NCBI GenBank assembly: GCA_963576475.1 | Contig: OY754970.1 | Location: 38,132,447-38,196,446, forward strand | Direction: 5' to 3' | Source: Molanna angustata | Taxonomy: Eukaryota; Arthropoda; Insecta; Trichoptera; Molannidae | DNA: 64,000 nt | Part shown: in pieces, positions 1 to 57,200 of the stretch | Position numbering within the stretch: the stretch's first letter is position 1 | Layout of the letters: the number at the start of each line of letters is the position of its first letter | Program-made: the position numbers and the translations under genes | Notes under the pieces: model-generated | Database searches by the model: none | The model's input: the letters and a program-made list of their open reading frames with translations, nothing else | Told to the model about the DNA's origin: nothing

Positions 1-374
1 CGACGCACCGCGCTGTCAGATATCCTAGGATTTACACCTATTCTTTAAACCTAAACCTACAAAACTTTGGTGAAAATAGGTTGGTTAGGTTTGCTTGTAG
101 TTATAATTGCGACTGGCGTGAGCCAGTTGCATTATATATTGAAAAAAGTAACTATAATATTAAAGTAAAATAACTAAATTGGTGTGAATACTAGATAAAC
201 ACAAACTGGTGTACAAACTAGGTTATCCCGCGCTGTCAAATATCAGTTATTAAAAATGTGCAAACATACGTACCCAACAATAATACAACAAGTAATAATA
301 GTCTTCATCGAATATATTTTACTGGCAACAAATATGTCAAAGGAGGCAACATAATGACACAAAAATATATTAAA

Positions 375-514
375 TTCGGTTAATTGGTTTTCCAACAAAT
401 GTTAGTTCGAATAATTTGCTTTCGGACAATTGTCATTCTGATAACTGATTTTCGAAAAATTGTTATTCGTACAATTGCGCATTCGAACAATTGTGTTTCG
501 AAGAATTTTCATGT
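375..514. repeat. Nine imperfect 15-bp tandem units, consensus TCGAACAATTGTNNT
   Basis: Successive units such as TCGGACAATTGTCAT, TCGAAAAATTGTTAT and TCGAACAATTGTGTT follow each other at 15-16 bp spacing. Each unit contains a near-palindromic CAATTG or AATT core and a TCGA-like start. Stops in every frame argue against coding. Confidence 0.75.
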
Positions 515-1258
515 AATCAACAAATCAGAGTTTCAACTGGAAAATGATAAGTACTAACATTTACTAACTCATATTAAAAGTGCGTGTCAAATTTGTATAA
601 GTAACCATTTTGCCCTCTGACTTGAAGATAAAATACAAACTTTTCATTATACGTCCATTTTTAAGTAAATATATCTTTCGAATTCCTATTTAAGTATTTG
701 ATATGAGAGTAATAATATATTATATTATTTATAGAAATCATTTTGAATAAGGATAAATTAAAATAAATTTTAAGTCGTTTTTATTATTAACATAAGGCTA
801 TGTATATTTTTTACTTATTAACCATGTCATTCTATGTGCGATGTAAATCAAATACAAAATATTTTCGTATCATAACACAGATATTGTCATATTATTGCAT
901 TTATTAATGTTCCTATCAATTTTCTTCTTTGTAATAATTATATACCTACTCGAATGTTTTTACAAATTGAAGGACACAAAAAGGACAATGAAAATGTAGT
1001 TTAAAAATAATAATTCTTAGAGTTTCTTAGTGGAAAATATTAAACGCAGCTGTTGTCTGCTTGTTTTCTTGTTAAAATATACCTCCAAAATAAGACAGCG
1101 AATCTATTCTCTGAAATAAAATTAATTCGTTCTAAAATGGTCATGAGTGCATTCGTTGATGGGGGGGCCCATGTAAACGATGCTTTTATTTTTGTGTGAA
1201 TTTTAAATGTAGCTTTTGCATTTAATGAAATGTTTCATCTTTGACGTTGTTTCATCTA

Positions 1259-1306
1259 TATTTTATTAAAGTATATAAAATATATTTTATTAAAGTATAT
1301 AAAATT
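1259..1306. repeat. 24-bp tandem duplication
   Basis: Two nearly identical copies of a 24-bp AT-rich unit beginning TATTTTATTAAAGTATATAA. Replication-slippage type. Confidence 0.8.
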
Positions 1307-2202
1307 TATAAAAACAAAGTACTAGGTTTAAGTGCCTTGGCTTTTTAATAAAATATTAATATGTGTATTTTTGAATATCTATATAAAATCTTCATGTGTA
1401 ATAATAATATGTATTCATAGCACCTGAAATAAAATGAAATATATTCAAAAATGTATTTAATTGGTAACTTTTTTACACCCTCCCCTCTGTATTAGTATTG
1501 CTCGGCTTTATGTGTTTCTGAATTTCAGACAAAAAAAATTCAAAGCAGATATTAATAAAAAGGTATGACAATATGTGCATAAAATAAAAAAATATATTTC
1601 ATAGTTATAATAAACTCAGATAAGGCCTAGCTTATGATAAGTGTTAGCTGTTTACACAATGATTGCAATCTTGGCGGTGTTGCTAGCTAACTTATCTGTA
1701 GTATAGAAGACATTGTTTACATAAATTATATAATTGTATGCTTAGTTTAGGGAATGTTTCAGGATGTATATGTTATAGTTAGAAGGACATATTAATTATT
1801 TAAAAAATATATAACAACGAACTGCGCGAAATCAGGTGATAAGAGTGTAACAGCGTCAATATATCTGTGGGATCTTATTAAAGATGACAAGTTTTAAAAG
1901 TTAGTTGAAAATTAAATTTAGATACAAGACCCATCTTATGAACAACAGGTTCAATTACTTGAAGTATTTTTACTGCATTATATTTCAGTTAAAAAAATGG
2001 ATGATTGACATTAAGTCTTAGAGTTGTACGTGTGGCTCTACCATATCTGAGGATGATTCTATTATGCAATCCATATTTAAAGCTTGTTTATCTTATCTTT
2101 TAACATTGAACAAATAGATACATATTGATTTAATATCTACGGATGTGTTGCCAGAGAAATAAACGAGTTTTTAAAGGAATATGTCCGTTGATCTATATCA
2201 TT

Positions 2203-2519
2203 GATTTTCATTATAATATACTAGATGTCGTAGTTAGCAAATTTTGTATGAATGAAAGTGAGGCTTTTTTCCGCGGGTTTTTTGATAACTTGGTTGGCAG
2301 ACCACATCGTTTTTCTGTGGAGAATATCGACTAATGTGAATTTTCGGATTTATTTGTGAAAAAAAAACACTTTGTTCATTAAGATTTAGAGAACAGTTAT
2401 CTAGGAAGTGTTGAAATGTAAGGAAAACTGCAATATGTTTCCAATCAAAATCTCAAACGCGAGATACCATGACTCACTTATTGCAAGGAGAACTCCATCT
2501 AGTATATTATATGAAAATC
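2203..2519 (+). mobile_element. MITE family 1, copy 1
   Basis: The ends are inverted: GATTTTCATTATAATATACT at the left, and its near reverse complement ending GAAAATC at the right. About 317 bp long, with no coding capacity. Other copies are at 33797-34113 (same orientation) and 39570-39880 (opposite). The TA flanking of the best copy suggests a Tc1/mariner-type non-autonomous element. Confidence 0.75.
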
Positions 2520-2607
2520 TATGATATATATTTTTTAAAAAAATTATTGCCAATTGATTAAACCCATTTCCTCGTTAAAGACCGTTTGACATTTAATCTT
2601 GTATTAT

Positions 2608-3380
2608 TAGGGATGCAACATCGTTCTTAAAAACAAAGACAAAGTTTTATGACAAAGTATCGTTGTTAGAAAACATCGGCAATAAGAACGATACATCGAT
2701 GTATCGTCGATGTTTTTCCTATATTTTAGATATATTTAGAAAAATATGCCGTAATGACCTTAGCAATATAAAAATCATAGTAAATAATAAAGTAAAGTAA
2801 ATCCATATTATCATAAATGATAATATGGATTTTGTTTTAATAAAAATGTATTTATTATAATTTAAAAAATCATTTTTTTCACTTATTATATATATCCACC
2901 TCACAAGGCTTTGCGTGTACAGAGGTGGAATATTTCTATATCACATGAATACATATTGATACAATATTTTCATCGTATTTCATTCAGTTTACGCGACAGT
3001 AAAAATAAAACCTGTGTTATTAAAATTATTATTCGTAAACTGTAACTGACGATTCCAAGTGTCCGGAGGATCTATGGACGATATACTATAACAATAAAGA
3101 ATAAGATATATAAAAAGTGATATTAAAAATATAATATAAAAGCAATATTGCAAACAATAATTTAATCGTATTAGTAGTACACGACGTATCAATAAGTCGT
3201 AACGCGCGGAATCTACGAATGAAATGAATAAGTTATGAGTTATGATCGATGTCGATGTTTTTGACTTTTGTGGTCGATGTATCGGCGATGTATCGTTCAT
3301 CAAAACATCGATGTTAACATCGATGTTTATGAACGATACATCGATGTTTTGAAAACATCGATGTATCGTTTGCATCCCTA
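2608..3380. mobile_element. Non-autonomous hAT-like transposon with 8-bp target duplication
   Basis: It starts TAGGGATGCAA and ends TTGCATCCCTA. The 8-bp TGTATTAT is present immediately before (2600-2607) and after (3381-3388), as hAT elements make. The 773-bp interior has many ACATCGATGTATCG palindromes near both ends and an internal block (2891-2990) also found at 50575-50678. No transposase is encoded; short ORFs inside look random. Confidence 0.85.
2891..2990 (+). repeat. Dispersed block with CCACCTC/GAGGTGG hairpin, copy 1
   Basis: About 100 bp shared with 50575-50678. Both copies keep a 7-bp stem CCACCTC...GAGGTGG around a 19-base loop that contains AGGCTTTG, and the string CAATATTTTCATCGTATTTC. 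This copy is carried inside the hAT-like element. Confidence 0.7.
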
Positions 3381-3388
3381 TGTATTAT

Positions 3389-5133
3389 GCTTATATTATT
3401 ACTTTATTGCATGTGGTTATGGATTTGCTTTGTATATATTTAAATAATTCTCAAAACTCATTCAAATATCAAAAACTCTGACAAACATTATATTTATGTG
3501 TATTATATAAAAGCACATTGCTCATCAATAACTATGAACTGGTATTTTTTGCACATTATTCGTCTATTATAAAATATATTAATTATGTATGAAGATAATA
3601 AATTATTCTATTGTAATATGTATTTATGTTTCACAAATCATATAAAATACTAAAGGATCGAGGAATTTTGATGAATAGTTTGTTTGATAATATTTTAATA
3701 AAAATTGGGATTCCAAACTAGCAGTGTATCATATAAGTTTTTTTGTTTTCAATATAATTGTAGTAAGCAGATTTGGAGCTAACTGTTACCTCGTCAGACT
3801 AATTTACAAACTAATGTTTTGTTATATTACAACTATGATAAAGGAAGTTTTGTAAAAGTAAGAGGGAACGTGTTCAATAATGGACTGGAAGACAGGTTTA
3901 TCTGATTAATAAAACAAGAGAATCATGAACAGTATATTTTATTTTTACACATTATGGAATAATTATTGTTAATAATAAGATAATTAATACAAATGGAGAA
4001 AGAAGTAGAATCAATTCTACATATTTTGTACTATTAAGTACCTATATAGGTGTGATATTTCTTTATTTCTATACAAAAATACATGACTATGGGACCAATA
4101 CATTTTATACACAATAGGAATACAATTTTTAACGTTATTATTTGTGAAAGAACAAACTTTACTGAAATAATAATACAAATACTGATTTCCGTATTCATTT
4201 TTGTGATTGAATAATATTTTTGTCATAGCCTACATAAATTTACAAGTAGTAAGTGATGATTTGTAACATATTGCTTGTGGTTCTATACTATAATGTTTGT
4301 CATTTAGAAACTCTACATACTACACAAAATTTATGGCTTGTAAGTATATGATGGCTATGATAATACCAAAACAGGTAAATAATAAATAATTTCTATAGGT
4401 ATATAGCTTTTAAGTTAAGTTTAGGAACAGTGTTGAAATAATTATTGATGAGAGTTGAAACAATTTTAAAATAGCATGGTTGTTCATAAAATAAAAATTG
4501 CATGGGTGATCATAACATTTAAAAAAATATATTTCAGGGAAAAGTCATCTATTTTTTAACTTGTATAAGTTTTATCTTCAAGAAAATAAACATTAGTTTA
4601 GTCATATTTCACAGATAATTTTGGAGGATTATGTGACAGGAAATAATGGATTTGTCATTCATTTTCAAGTTTAAACAACGAATGTTTATTTATTCTCTTA
4701 TCATATGAAACAAAATTGAAGTTATTGCTTTATGAAATTACTTTGATGAAAAATTGACAATTATTTGAGTATATTTTCAACTTACTGCGTGCAAATTGAA
4801 TTTTCAGAACATATTTTATTTTAAATGTAGCTGTAGAAATGGATTAAGTCATACATTACTAGGCAATGGATATACTAAGAATAAAAATACGAAAAGGAGG
4901 GAGGAAACTTGTGTTATGAATGGACTATTTAATTTTTTAGATTCTCGCCTCTTAGTGTGAGGGATACCTACCCCACTGCCCCTCCATATAATCTGCGTCT
5001 GTACGGAGATAATAACTAAATCATATTTTAAAAGAAAGGTACAGAAAAGCCATAGCTACTTTGCTTTGTTGTGGCTTGCAGAAATCAATTTAATATTTTG
5101 CAAATAATCCCGAATCCCATGTAAAAATTACAT
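3389..5133. other. AT-rich intergenic sequence without recognisable features
   Basis: Only short random ORFs occur. I saw no structured RNA, satellite or transposon ends in this stretch. Confidence 0.55.
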
Positions 5134-5137
5134 TCCA

Positions 5138-5339
5138 CCCTTTAGTGTCCTTAAATTATTCATATAATCGTTTTAAAAGTTGATTTAATTTTAGTTAAAT
5201 ACTTATTTTAAGAGGTAAGAATTGAATATTTTTTTTAAAAAGCATTTTCACTATCAACAATAAAATGATTTTATATTGAGATCAACTTTGCAGTATAATA
5301 TTATAATTATTTAAAATGGATTTTATTGACACTAAAGGG
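5138..5339. mobile_element. Small MITE (202 bp) with 12-13 bp inverted ends
   Basis: The left end CCCTTTAGTGTC is matched by GACACTAAAGGG at the right end. TCCA flanks both sides (5134-5137 and 5340-5343), a possible 4-bp target duplication. The interior is AT-rich and noncoding. The superfamily is not assignable from one copy. Confidence 0.65.
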
Positions 5340-5343
5340 TCCA

Positions 5344-7152
5344 TTTAAGTTTCTCATATATTCCTATACATAATAATGTAACGTTTAGAAACTATTTATT
5401 ACTAATTTTGTTTTTATTTTGTGTTCAATTAGGACATTTGTCTTTGTGACAAATTCATCTCCCTCCTTTTTCGCTTTCTATTAACAAACTATTGGTATGG
5501 TGTTACAGTTTTATTTTATTTATCTCTTTTTGGAAATCAGTTACATACGTATTTGCATGCCATTGATGCATCTAGAACGAAGACTAAACACACAAATAGG
5601 TATGAAAGAAAGCAATATTTTTATATTATACATTCTGCAATGAAAAAACCTACAAAAATAAGTACCCCATATATTTTTACCCGGCTTTATGTGTGTTTGT
5701 GAACTATAATAATAAAGAGTAAATCCTATTTAAATATTTTAATTTTACACTATATAAAATAAATATATATTATATTTTAACGTTGCCAAAAAATCATGCT
5801 TTATAAAGAACTTTCCACTTGTATTGTCGCTATACAAAATTCTTTGTGTTACAAAAAATATAATTTGCCAATCAAATTGCGGAACTGTTATTACTTAGTT
5901 TTAATTTTCTGCTACAAGAAAATCATCAAGAGATCAAAAAGATGACAAGAAATGTATCTAGATAAAAAGTTTTTTAATTTCTAAGGATTTTTACATGGTA
6001 TTGAGGCCAGATTTAGTAGCCATAGGTCTGCTTGTTGCTTCATTTTACATGGTATCGAGGCCAGATTTAGTAGCCATAGGTCTGCTTGTTGCTTCATTTT
6101 ATTAGTTTTCAATTTTAAACATCTCTTTATTTTACTAAATGATTATAAATAGGGACATGGATAAAAATTTGATTCATTCCTACAGGGAGAGTTCAATAAA
6201 ATTATAATTACCATAATAATCTAGTTTAAAAACTTGGGCGCAAATTTATTATTTTTCTTTTATTTTCCAGATATGCTTAACAGACCCAGAGACTAGAGAG
6301 GGAGGGGATGAGTGTGGTGCATTAGCTGTTAGATGTTTATAATTTTTATATTGTCATTCATAAGTGTATTAAAATTTTAAAAGTTTAACAAAAAAAACAT
6401 GTACAATTCGAACAAAGTTTATCTTTTTATAATTTTACAAAAAGTGTCTTATGTTACCTATTAAAATAACTATAAATTGAGTATAAATATAAATATTACA
6501 TTTTGGTGTCACTAATAATAATAATATATTAATATACAATGTAATTCTGTAAATATACATAATTTCTTGACAATGTCAGGCATACCTTAATATTACATTA
6601 GATTCATGTTATTTTTTGTCTCTACAAACTATTTATAGTACAATACAATTTTTAAGAGAATTTATACATTATTATTCTTCTAATAAAAACTATGTGAACC
6701 AAATGGACCAATTATCATTATTGATTCACTTAACATATAAATATCACATATTGGCCAGTTATACCGATTATAGAAAATGTGATAAATAATAGTTTACAAC
6801 AATCTGTCATATTCTGTCTTTATAAAATAATATTTTTTTCACTTTGAACCTCTCCCAAAACTATTATTTATACACATGGACTAATGTTTCCTTTTTTTTT
6901 AAAATAAATAAGGACGATGACTCAAATGGTAAGATAAACAAATTAATATAATATTTCTATACATAACATTTGCATCTGTTGCAGTCTTAATATCTAAGCT
7001 CAAATTCAAGAAAGATTCTATTGTGTCTGGTTTATTTGTCTGGAAGCCGTATTATTCTTCAGTTGACTTCGTATCATCGTATACACTATTTTGTATCAAA
7101 AAATAAAATTATTCCGTATGTATTTGGTTACTTGAGATTTGGGAGAATAATC
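5344..7152. other. AT-rich 3' flank of the gene
   Basis: Apart from the 54-bp duplication at 5991-6098 I see no feature. It may contain 3' untranslated or immediately downstream sequence of the minus-strand gene. Confidence 0.5.
5991..6098. repeat. 54-bp tandem duplication (two copies, one mismatch seen)
   Basis: Unit begins TTACATGGTATTGAGGCCAG; the second copy differs by T to C in GTATCGAGG. Recent slippage or unequal exchange. Confidence 0.9.
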
Positions 7153-7158
7153 TTTATT
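7153..7158 (-). terminator. Candidate polyadenylation signal AATAAA of the NCKAP5-like gene
   Basis: On the minus strand AATAAA occurs about 50 nt after the stop codon at 7206. In sequence this AT-rich the hexamer is common, so the assignment rests on position only. Other AATAAA copies lie farther downstream. Confidence 0.35.
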
Positions 7159-7205
7159 AATTTTAGGCTAAAAATAAATAAATAATTATATTAGTTAGTA
7201 CTTAT

Positions 7206-51259
<44,054 letters not shown>

Positions 51260-51260
51260 T

Positions 51261-53671
51261 CTGAAACAATCAAAACAACACATATTAATAATATTATAAA
51301 ACAAAATCCGCAGCTATGACATGGTTAAATATGAGTTAATCTTATACAAATAAATTATTATGGCAGTTTTCATCTGTCGATTGAGATGGATTCTAATTTG
51401 TAGTCTTTTGGCTTTCGGCTCATAAACTCATAAGGCCAGTTGATTATGGCCTTCCTTATAAACGAAACGGTCGTCGATGACAAAATAATAATATGTTTGT
51501 TTCTAATAATTTCAAATTATTACATTCTACGTATATAAAATTTTCATTCGTCGACAGCCGTGTTTAATAAATGTTGATTAATTTTAAATCTGTTTCTGCG
51601 ACCTGGATTTTAGGAAAAAAGTATTCATGAGTGCATATAAACTTTGAAATAAAATAATTTTTCAAATATGTTAAACAGTGTGTTTCTAAAAAAATAACAC
51701 CAAAAGTATTTTCAACGTTTCTCTAGCGAATGTTCGTCACACAATGTACAAAATCAGCATAATTTACGCAAAATGAATTATTAAAAGTATTATTTTTTAC
51801 AGCATTTTTTTTAAATGACTTTATATCTATGTATCTATATGTGGTACAAAAATAAGCGTATAAAAGTGCATAAAATCAATGTGAATGACCAATATAGATT
51901 TTTCATTTCATGTCAGGTTTGTTCTTAAAATGCAAAAAATTAATAAGTTTTGGGTTACCAATATTGTAAATCATGTATACCTACACCATTTTAAACGTGC
52001 CCTTACTAACACGTAAGTGCAGCGGTATTAATATACCATGTTTTCAGTCACTAGATTATAATATTAGCGTTATATGCCCTCTTAACACAAATTATACTTC
52101 TCTGGTTAAGAAATAAAAAAATATTACTACGAAATAAACACGTTACATTAGCGTTTGCATGTAATATGATAAAAAAAATTAAATGATTCAATCCAATTAC
52201 ATATAGAATATAAAAATTATTTTGTATGTATGTATTTAACATTTATTAAAAATTAACAAAAGTATCTATACGTATATACACGAAGCGAAACATAGGAATC
52301 TTTTTAAGCAAACTGCGCGCACGGAGTAGTATGAGATAGTAGTATGCGCATAGTTAAGGTTCATATGTAGGAGTGGAGAAAGCTAAATTTTATACATAAT
52401 ATGACATGTGTTAAAATACATTGAATTATAAAAAAAATATATTTCAGGTCTAACCATAGATTGTTTACTTTCATACTGGCTATGTCAAATACAGATGTTT
52501 TAAATTTAAATACTTACAGAAGTTTTTAAAGAAAAATACTAAATCTACTTTGAAACAATATAATACACAATTACACTTTGCAATGTGTGAAAATAAAATT
52601 TTTGTACACCTTGATGAATACATGTCATGATGTTTATTTTATATCATAGATCAGTTTCAATTATTTTTCAAACATAAAATTTAATGAATTACGGTCTAAT
52701 TTAGACCTCTGCGCGATAGCATTTTCGTTAGTTTAGCATAGTTTAGTATTTTATCAAAATATTTGATCCATCAGAAACTCATGAAAACTCATTTAACTTG
52801 CTTTCCAAGACATCCTTTCATTTCTCGTTAGACTTTTCTTCTCCCTTGTAAATGTTTTAATGAGATGGAACATTATCTCAATAGACAGATAAAAGTCTGA
52901 CATGAGTGAAAGGGGCTGAACCATGGGAAGACAATGGATGGTTGCTGGAGTTGGGTGAAATTTGGGGTTGATACAACCCCCCAACGACTGGTTTCGACAG
53001 CATTTTCCTTTGGTCTTTAAAATTAAAAATGTATTGAAAAGACGAAGACTCGGGTATAAAAACTTTGACATAATCATCATTATAATTAAAACAAACCAAC
53101 CCGTTCTATAGGAGTCTTTGAATAGTATTATTCTACGTTATAATAGTATTATTATTTGTGATTATAAATTAACAAAGCACGGATGAATTCAAACGGAGAA
53201 TTTTGAGTTATTCAAATGAAACAGTTCAAAAGCGTTTGAATTGTAGACGTATTTTGAAAATAAATAAAATGGCTGACGAAGGCTTCAAAGGAAATATTCA
53301 AATTAATAAATAAACGTAACGAATCGCTCGAAACCACATAAAATTCTACAAAAGCCTGACATTTTGAAATAATGTTAAAAAACGAGGTAGTCACTATAAA
53401 AATATTGACAAAGCGTCGTTAATAAATTTTCACACAAGATCATTTCCTGAAGATTTTACTCTGAGCTCCATAATTAATTTATTAGTCAGAGCGTAATTTA
53501 TTATTATAGTAAACCGCTTCATCGATAAAATTGTTCAGTTTTGACAAAATATGGCATTATGTGATTCAGATGATTTCAAAGATGTCTTTCCGATGATATA
53601 TCCTTTTGAATTCTTTTTATATTATTATTAAGATTTCAAATTAAAATTTTCAACAGTATCATCGAATAAAT
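51261..53671 (-). other. 5' region or first untranslated intron of the NCKAP5-like gene
   Basis: The acceptor at 51261 shows that this stretch begins as an intron. No untranslated exon, promoter or mobile element could be recognised. 52860-53060 is slightly GC-richer. The remaining sequence is plain AT-rich. Confidence 0.5.
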
Positions 53672-53676
53672 GACAT

Positions 53677-54040
53677 TGTTGCGTATAGAGAGAAGGGAAA
53701 ATATTGCACCTACCTTGGCAGCCTTCTTCCTTCGTCTTGTGTAGTGTCTTCACGGAGGGCACTACACCAACCTCTATGACACAACACTGATTTACACTTT
53801 AAAACTTCCTCTGAACACGGTTCAGGAATTCAAAATAGCGCACGGCGCGTAGTTTCGATGATTGATGCGAAAAGGTAGAAAATATGTATATTTTCTCTTG
53901 AGTCGACTATATAACTTTCTGTCACAGTGCAATGCGTTCACACACGACGAGAGAGTATTGACGATTGTTTTTTTTCCTATGTAGGTAACAATATTTCAGG
54001 GATCGGAAAAGGTTGGAAGTGTTGCCACATTTACCGAACA
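53677..54040 (-). repeat. BEL/Pao 3' LTR
   Basis: Minus-strand start TGTTCGGTAAATGTGGCAAC follows the polypurine tract; the end is TATACGCAACA. It is identical to the 5' LTR except for C versus T in the poly-T stretch near 53976. In the element's orientation, a short-promoter region with TATATAGTCGAC is visible. Confidence 0.95.
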
Positions 54041-54051
54041 TCCTCCCCTCC
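54041..54051 (-). promoter_or_regulatory. Polypurine tract of the BEL/Pao element
   Basis: Minus strand GGAGGGGAGGA directly precedes the 3' LTR, the site that primes plus-strand DNA synthesis in LTR elements. Confidence 0.85.
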
Positions 54052-54288
54052 GAAGAGGCCTGGTATGTATACCACGGATCTTCTAAAACTATATGACAAA
54101 CACATAACGAAATATAAAAAAAATACATAAATTTGGAGACATATAGCAAACAAATCCCCAAACTTAATGGTCATGTGAAGGTACGACCTTCATACAAGCA
54201 AAAAAAATAAGATAAGCAAAAAATAAGATAAACAAAAAGGTAAAAAAAAGTATACCTAACTAATACAAAATAAAGGAAAACTTAAACT

Positions 54289-57200
54289 TTACAAATCATT
54301 GTCATTTTGACAAGGAAGTGGGCATAGCTTCGAAACTGGTCTCATCAAGATACCACTAGGTGTCTTTAATTCAACCACACGAGTGACTCCGTCCTGAGAG
54401 GAGACAAGCTTCGATATTCTACCCAATCGCCACTGCAAGGGTGGCATGTTGTCCTCACGTATGACAACAAGATCTCCGACATTTGGAGGAATCGTGGCCT
54501 TAAGCCATTTAGATCTCTGCTGGAGAGTATGCAGATACTCTCGCTGCCACCTGTTCCAGAATGATTGGGAAATCGACTTAATTAATTGGTAACGTGTAAG
54601 TCTAGAAACGTGCACGTCATCCATACGTTTTTCAGGAACGGCTACAAGAGGTTGACCCATTAAAAAATGGCCTGGAGTTAGTACATTCCACTCTGAGGCG
54701 TCCTCCGACAGAGACGTTAAAGGTCTTGAATTCATGACTGCCTCTACTTCCGCACAAACCGTCATGAACTCTTCTAAAGTTAATATCTGCTCTCCAATTA
54801 CTCTCTTCAGTAAGGTTTTAGCCACCTTAATTCCGGCTTCAAACAATCCTCCGCTGTTTGGGTAACTTGGAGCATTAAAATGCCAAGTGATACCACGCTG
54901 GCTGGCTTTGTTTGACAATACCTCCTGCACTGCTGAACTTGAGAGGTACTTATCAACTTCATTGAGATGTCTGCTACTCCCTACATAATTTGTGCCGCAA
55001 TCTGATCGAATAAACGTCGGAAGTCCTCTACGGGATGAGAACCTCGAGAAGGCTGCAAGAAATCCCTCAGTTGAGAGGTCCGACACAACTTCTAGATGGA
55101 CTGCCTTCGTGGCCAGACAGACAAATATGCATAAGTAGGCCTTAAAGGTTTTAGAGTTTCTTATTTTATTTGCTCGCATAGTAAAGGGACCACCATAATC
55201 TGTGGCGACTCGTTCGAAGACCCGACCGACTCGAACACGGTCCGATGGGAGGTCTGCCATCTGAGGGCACACCGACTTGGGGTTTACCTTAAAACACGTG
55301 ACGCACTTATGAATACGACTACGTATTACACGCCGAGCAGAAACAATCCAAAACTGCTGTTGTAAAATAGCATTCAGCGCATTGGGACCGATATGGCAAT
55401 GTACCTTATGATAGTTGTCTACAATCAGATTAGTTAAGTGAGAAGATTTAGGGAGAAGAATGGGAAATTTAGAATTATATGGAAGAGTAGAATGTCTCAG
55501 TCTCCCTCCAACTCGTATCATACCTTCGCTATCCAGGAAGGGAAATAATTTTTGCAAGTGTTTCACGGAGCAGGGACGGCCATTCCTCAACTTGGCTATC
55601 TGTTCAGAGAACGCAATTAATTGTTCCCATTTAATAAGTTTGAAGAGTGATAATTTTAACTCCTCTACAGAAAGAGGACCGGTACATTTTTTAAATTTGT
55701 GACGACAATTATTGATAAATCTTATGCAGTAAGCTGTAGTTCGTTGCAGTCGTTGCAAGGAACTAAATTTAATAACAAAAGACTCCTCCATGTCTGCACA
55801 TAGAGCAATCACCTTGGTCTCACGGAGACCAGGGAGTTTGTGTGAGTCTAAAGACTCTCTCTTTTGGCACGGCCAAGTTTCGAAAGAGTCCTTTAGCCAT
55901 GGTGGATGCCACCACAATTCATGATCCAATAATACGGAGGGATATGCACCCCTAGATGAAATGTCAGCGCAGTTTAATTTTGATGGTACATATCTCCATG
56001 TGATATGGGCCGTAGAACTTAAAATCTGGGAAACACGGTTTCCTTCGTAGATTTGTAGTAAGTGAGGCGGGGTTTGGAGCCACGACAGGCAAATAGTGGA
56101 GTCTGACCAACAAATTACATTATCAATTTTGATTCTACCAAGGAATGACGAAACGCAAAAATTTATTAAACGTGTTAACAACAATGCAGCATTTAATTCT
56201 AGTCTAGGGATAGTCATCTTCGTGCGCACAGGGGCTACCTTTGACTTAGCCGCCAAGAGGCTGACATTCACCTGACCCTCATTGTTCACGGTTCTAAGAT
56301 ACACGACTGCAGCATATCCACAGAGTGAACCATCGCAAAATCCATGTATGGATACTTCAGTTAAACCCTCGTGAAATGCTTGTCTTGGAATATTAAATCT
56401 CTCAATAACACTTAAATCAGCTACAAAATTCTTCCATTCTTTGACAATTTCTTGAGGCGGAATGTCATCCCAAGAAGTGTGCAACAACCATAATTTCTGA
56501 ATGATTAATTTTGCCTTGAACGTTATAGGAGAGATCCAACCCAATGGATCGAATATTCTTGCAATAGTAGATAAAATCGCTCTCTTGGTGCATTCATCTC
56601 CGGGCACATTCACTCGATACCTAAACACATCAGCTAATGGATCCCACTGGATCCCTAAGACCTTAATGCAAGGAGACGAGTCTGCAACGTCGAAAGATCT
56701 TGGCACTTCACAATGATCAGCTGGTACATCTTCAAGCAACTGGTTGCAATTCGATGACCATTTACGTAGCTCGAAACCTCCCATTTTTAGCAGTGAAATA
56801 AGTTCCTGCTTAAGTAGTACTGCATCCTGAAGTGTTGCAGCAGTGGTGATGATGTCATCAACAAATATTTGAGACTGTAAGACCTTCGAAGCCATAGGAA
56901 ACTGAGACTCCCCAATCCTTGCGAGCTCACGGAGCACCCTCATGGAGGCATAAGGCGATGACGTCACGCCATATGTGACTGTGCACAAGGCGTAATGTCT
57001 AATAGGATCTGAAGGAGAGTCTCTCCAAAGAATCAACTGATATGGCTGATCCTTGGGATCAATCAGAATCTGACGGAACATCATTTTAATATCGCAAATT
57101 AAAGCTATTGGATGAATACGAAAGTTAAGTATGATGTCTGCAATATCGCGGTGTAATTTGGGGCCAGCATACAGACAGTCGTTGAGAGAAACTGAAGTAG

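Larger units (their letters stand above)
1..2202. other. AT-rich intergenic sequence, 3' flank of the gene
   Basis: No credible ORF, RNA gene or complete mobile element was seen. The phrase GCGCTGTCA(G/A)ATATC occurs twice (about 11-26 and 231-246), 15-bp periodic repeats lie at 375-514, and a 24-bp tandem duplication lies at 1259-1306. The rest appears featureless. Confidence 0.6.

Noticed and set aside
1..250. Telomere-like CCTAA/TTAGG repeats near 50-90
   Set aside because: Only a few isolated CCTAAACCTA and TTGGTTAGG pieces; not a tandem telomeric array.
2989..3375. 128-codon minus-strand ORF
   Set aside because: Formed by subterminal ATCGATGT repeats of the hAT-like MITE; no protein-like composition.
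53677..54040. Untranslated first exon of the host gene, duplicated at 61958
   Set aside because: The pair has LTR termini, a target duplication, a polypurine tract and a gag-pol ORF between them, so it is the LTR pair of a BEL element.
55460..55702. Plus-strand ORFs inside 54289-59412
   Set aside because: Antisense shadows of the BEL polyprotein.
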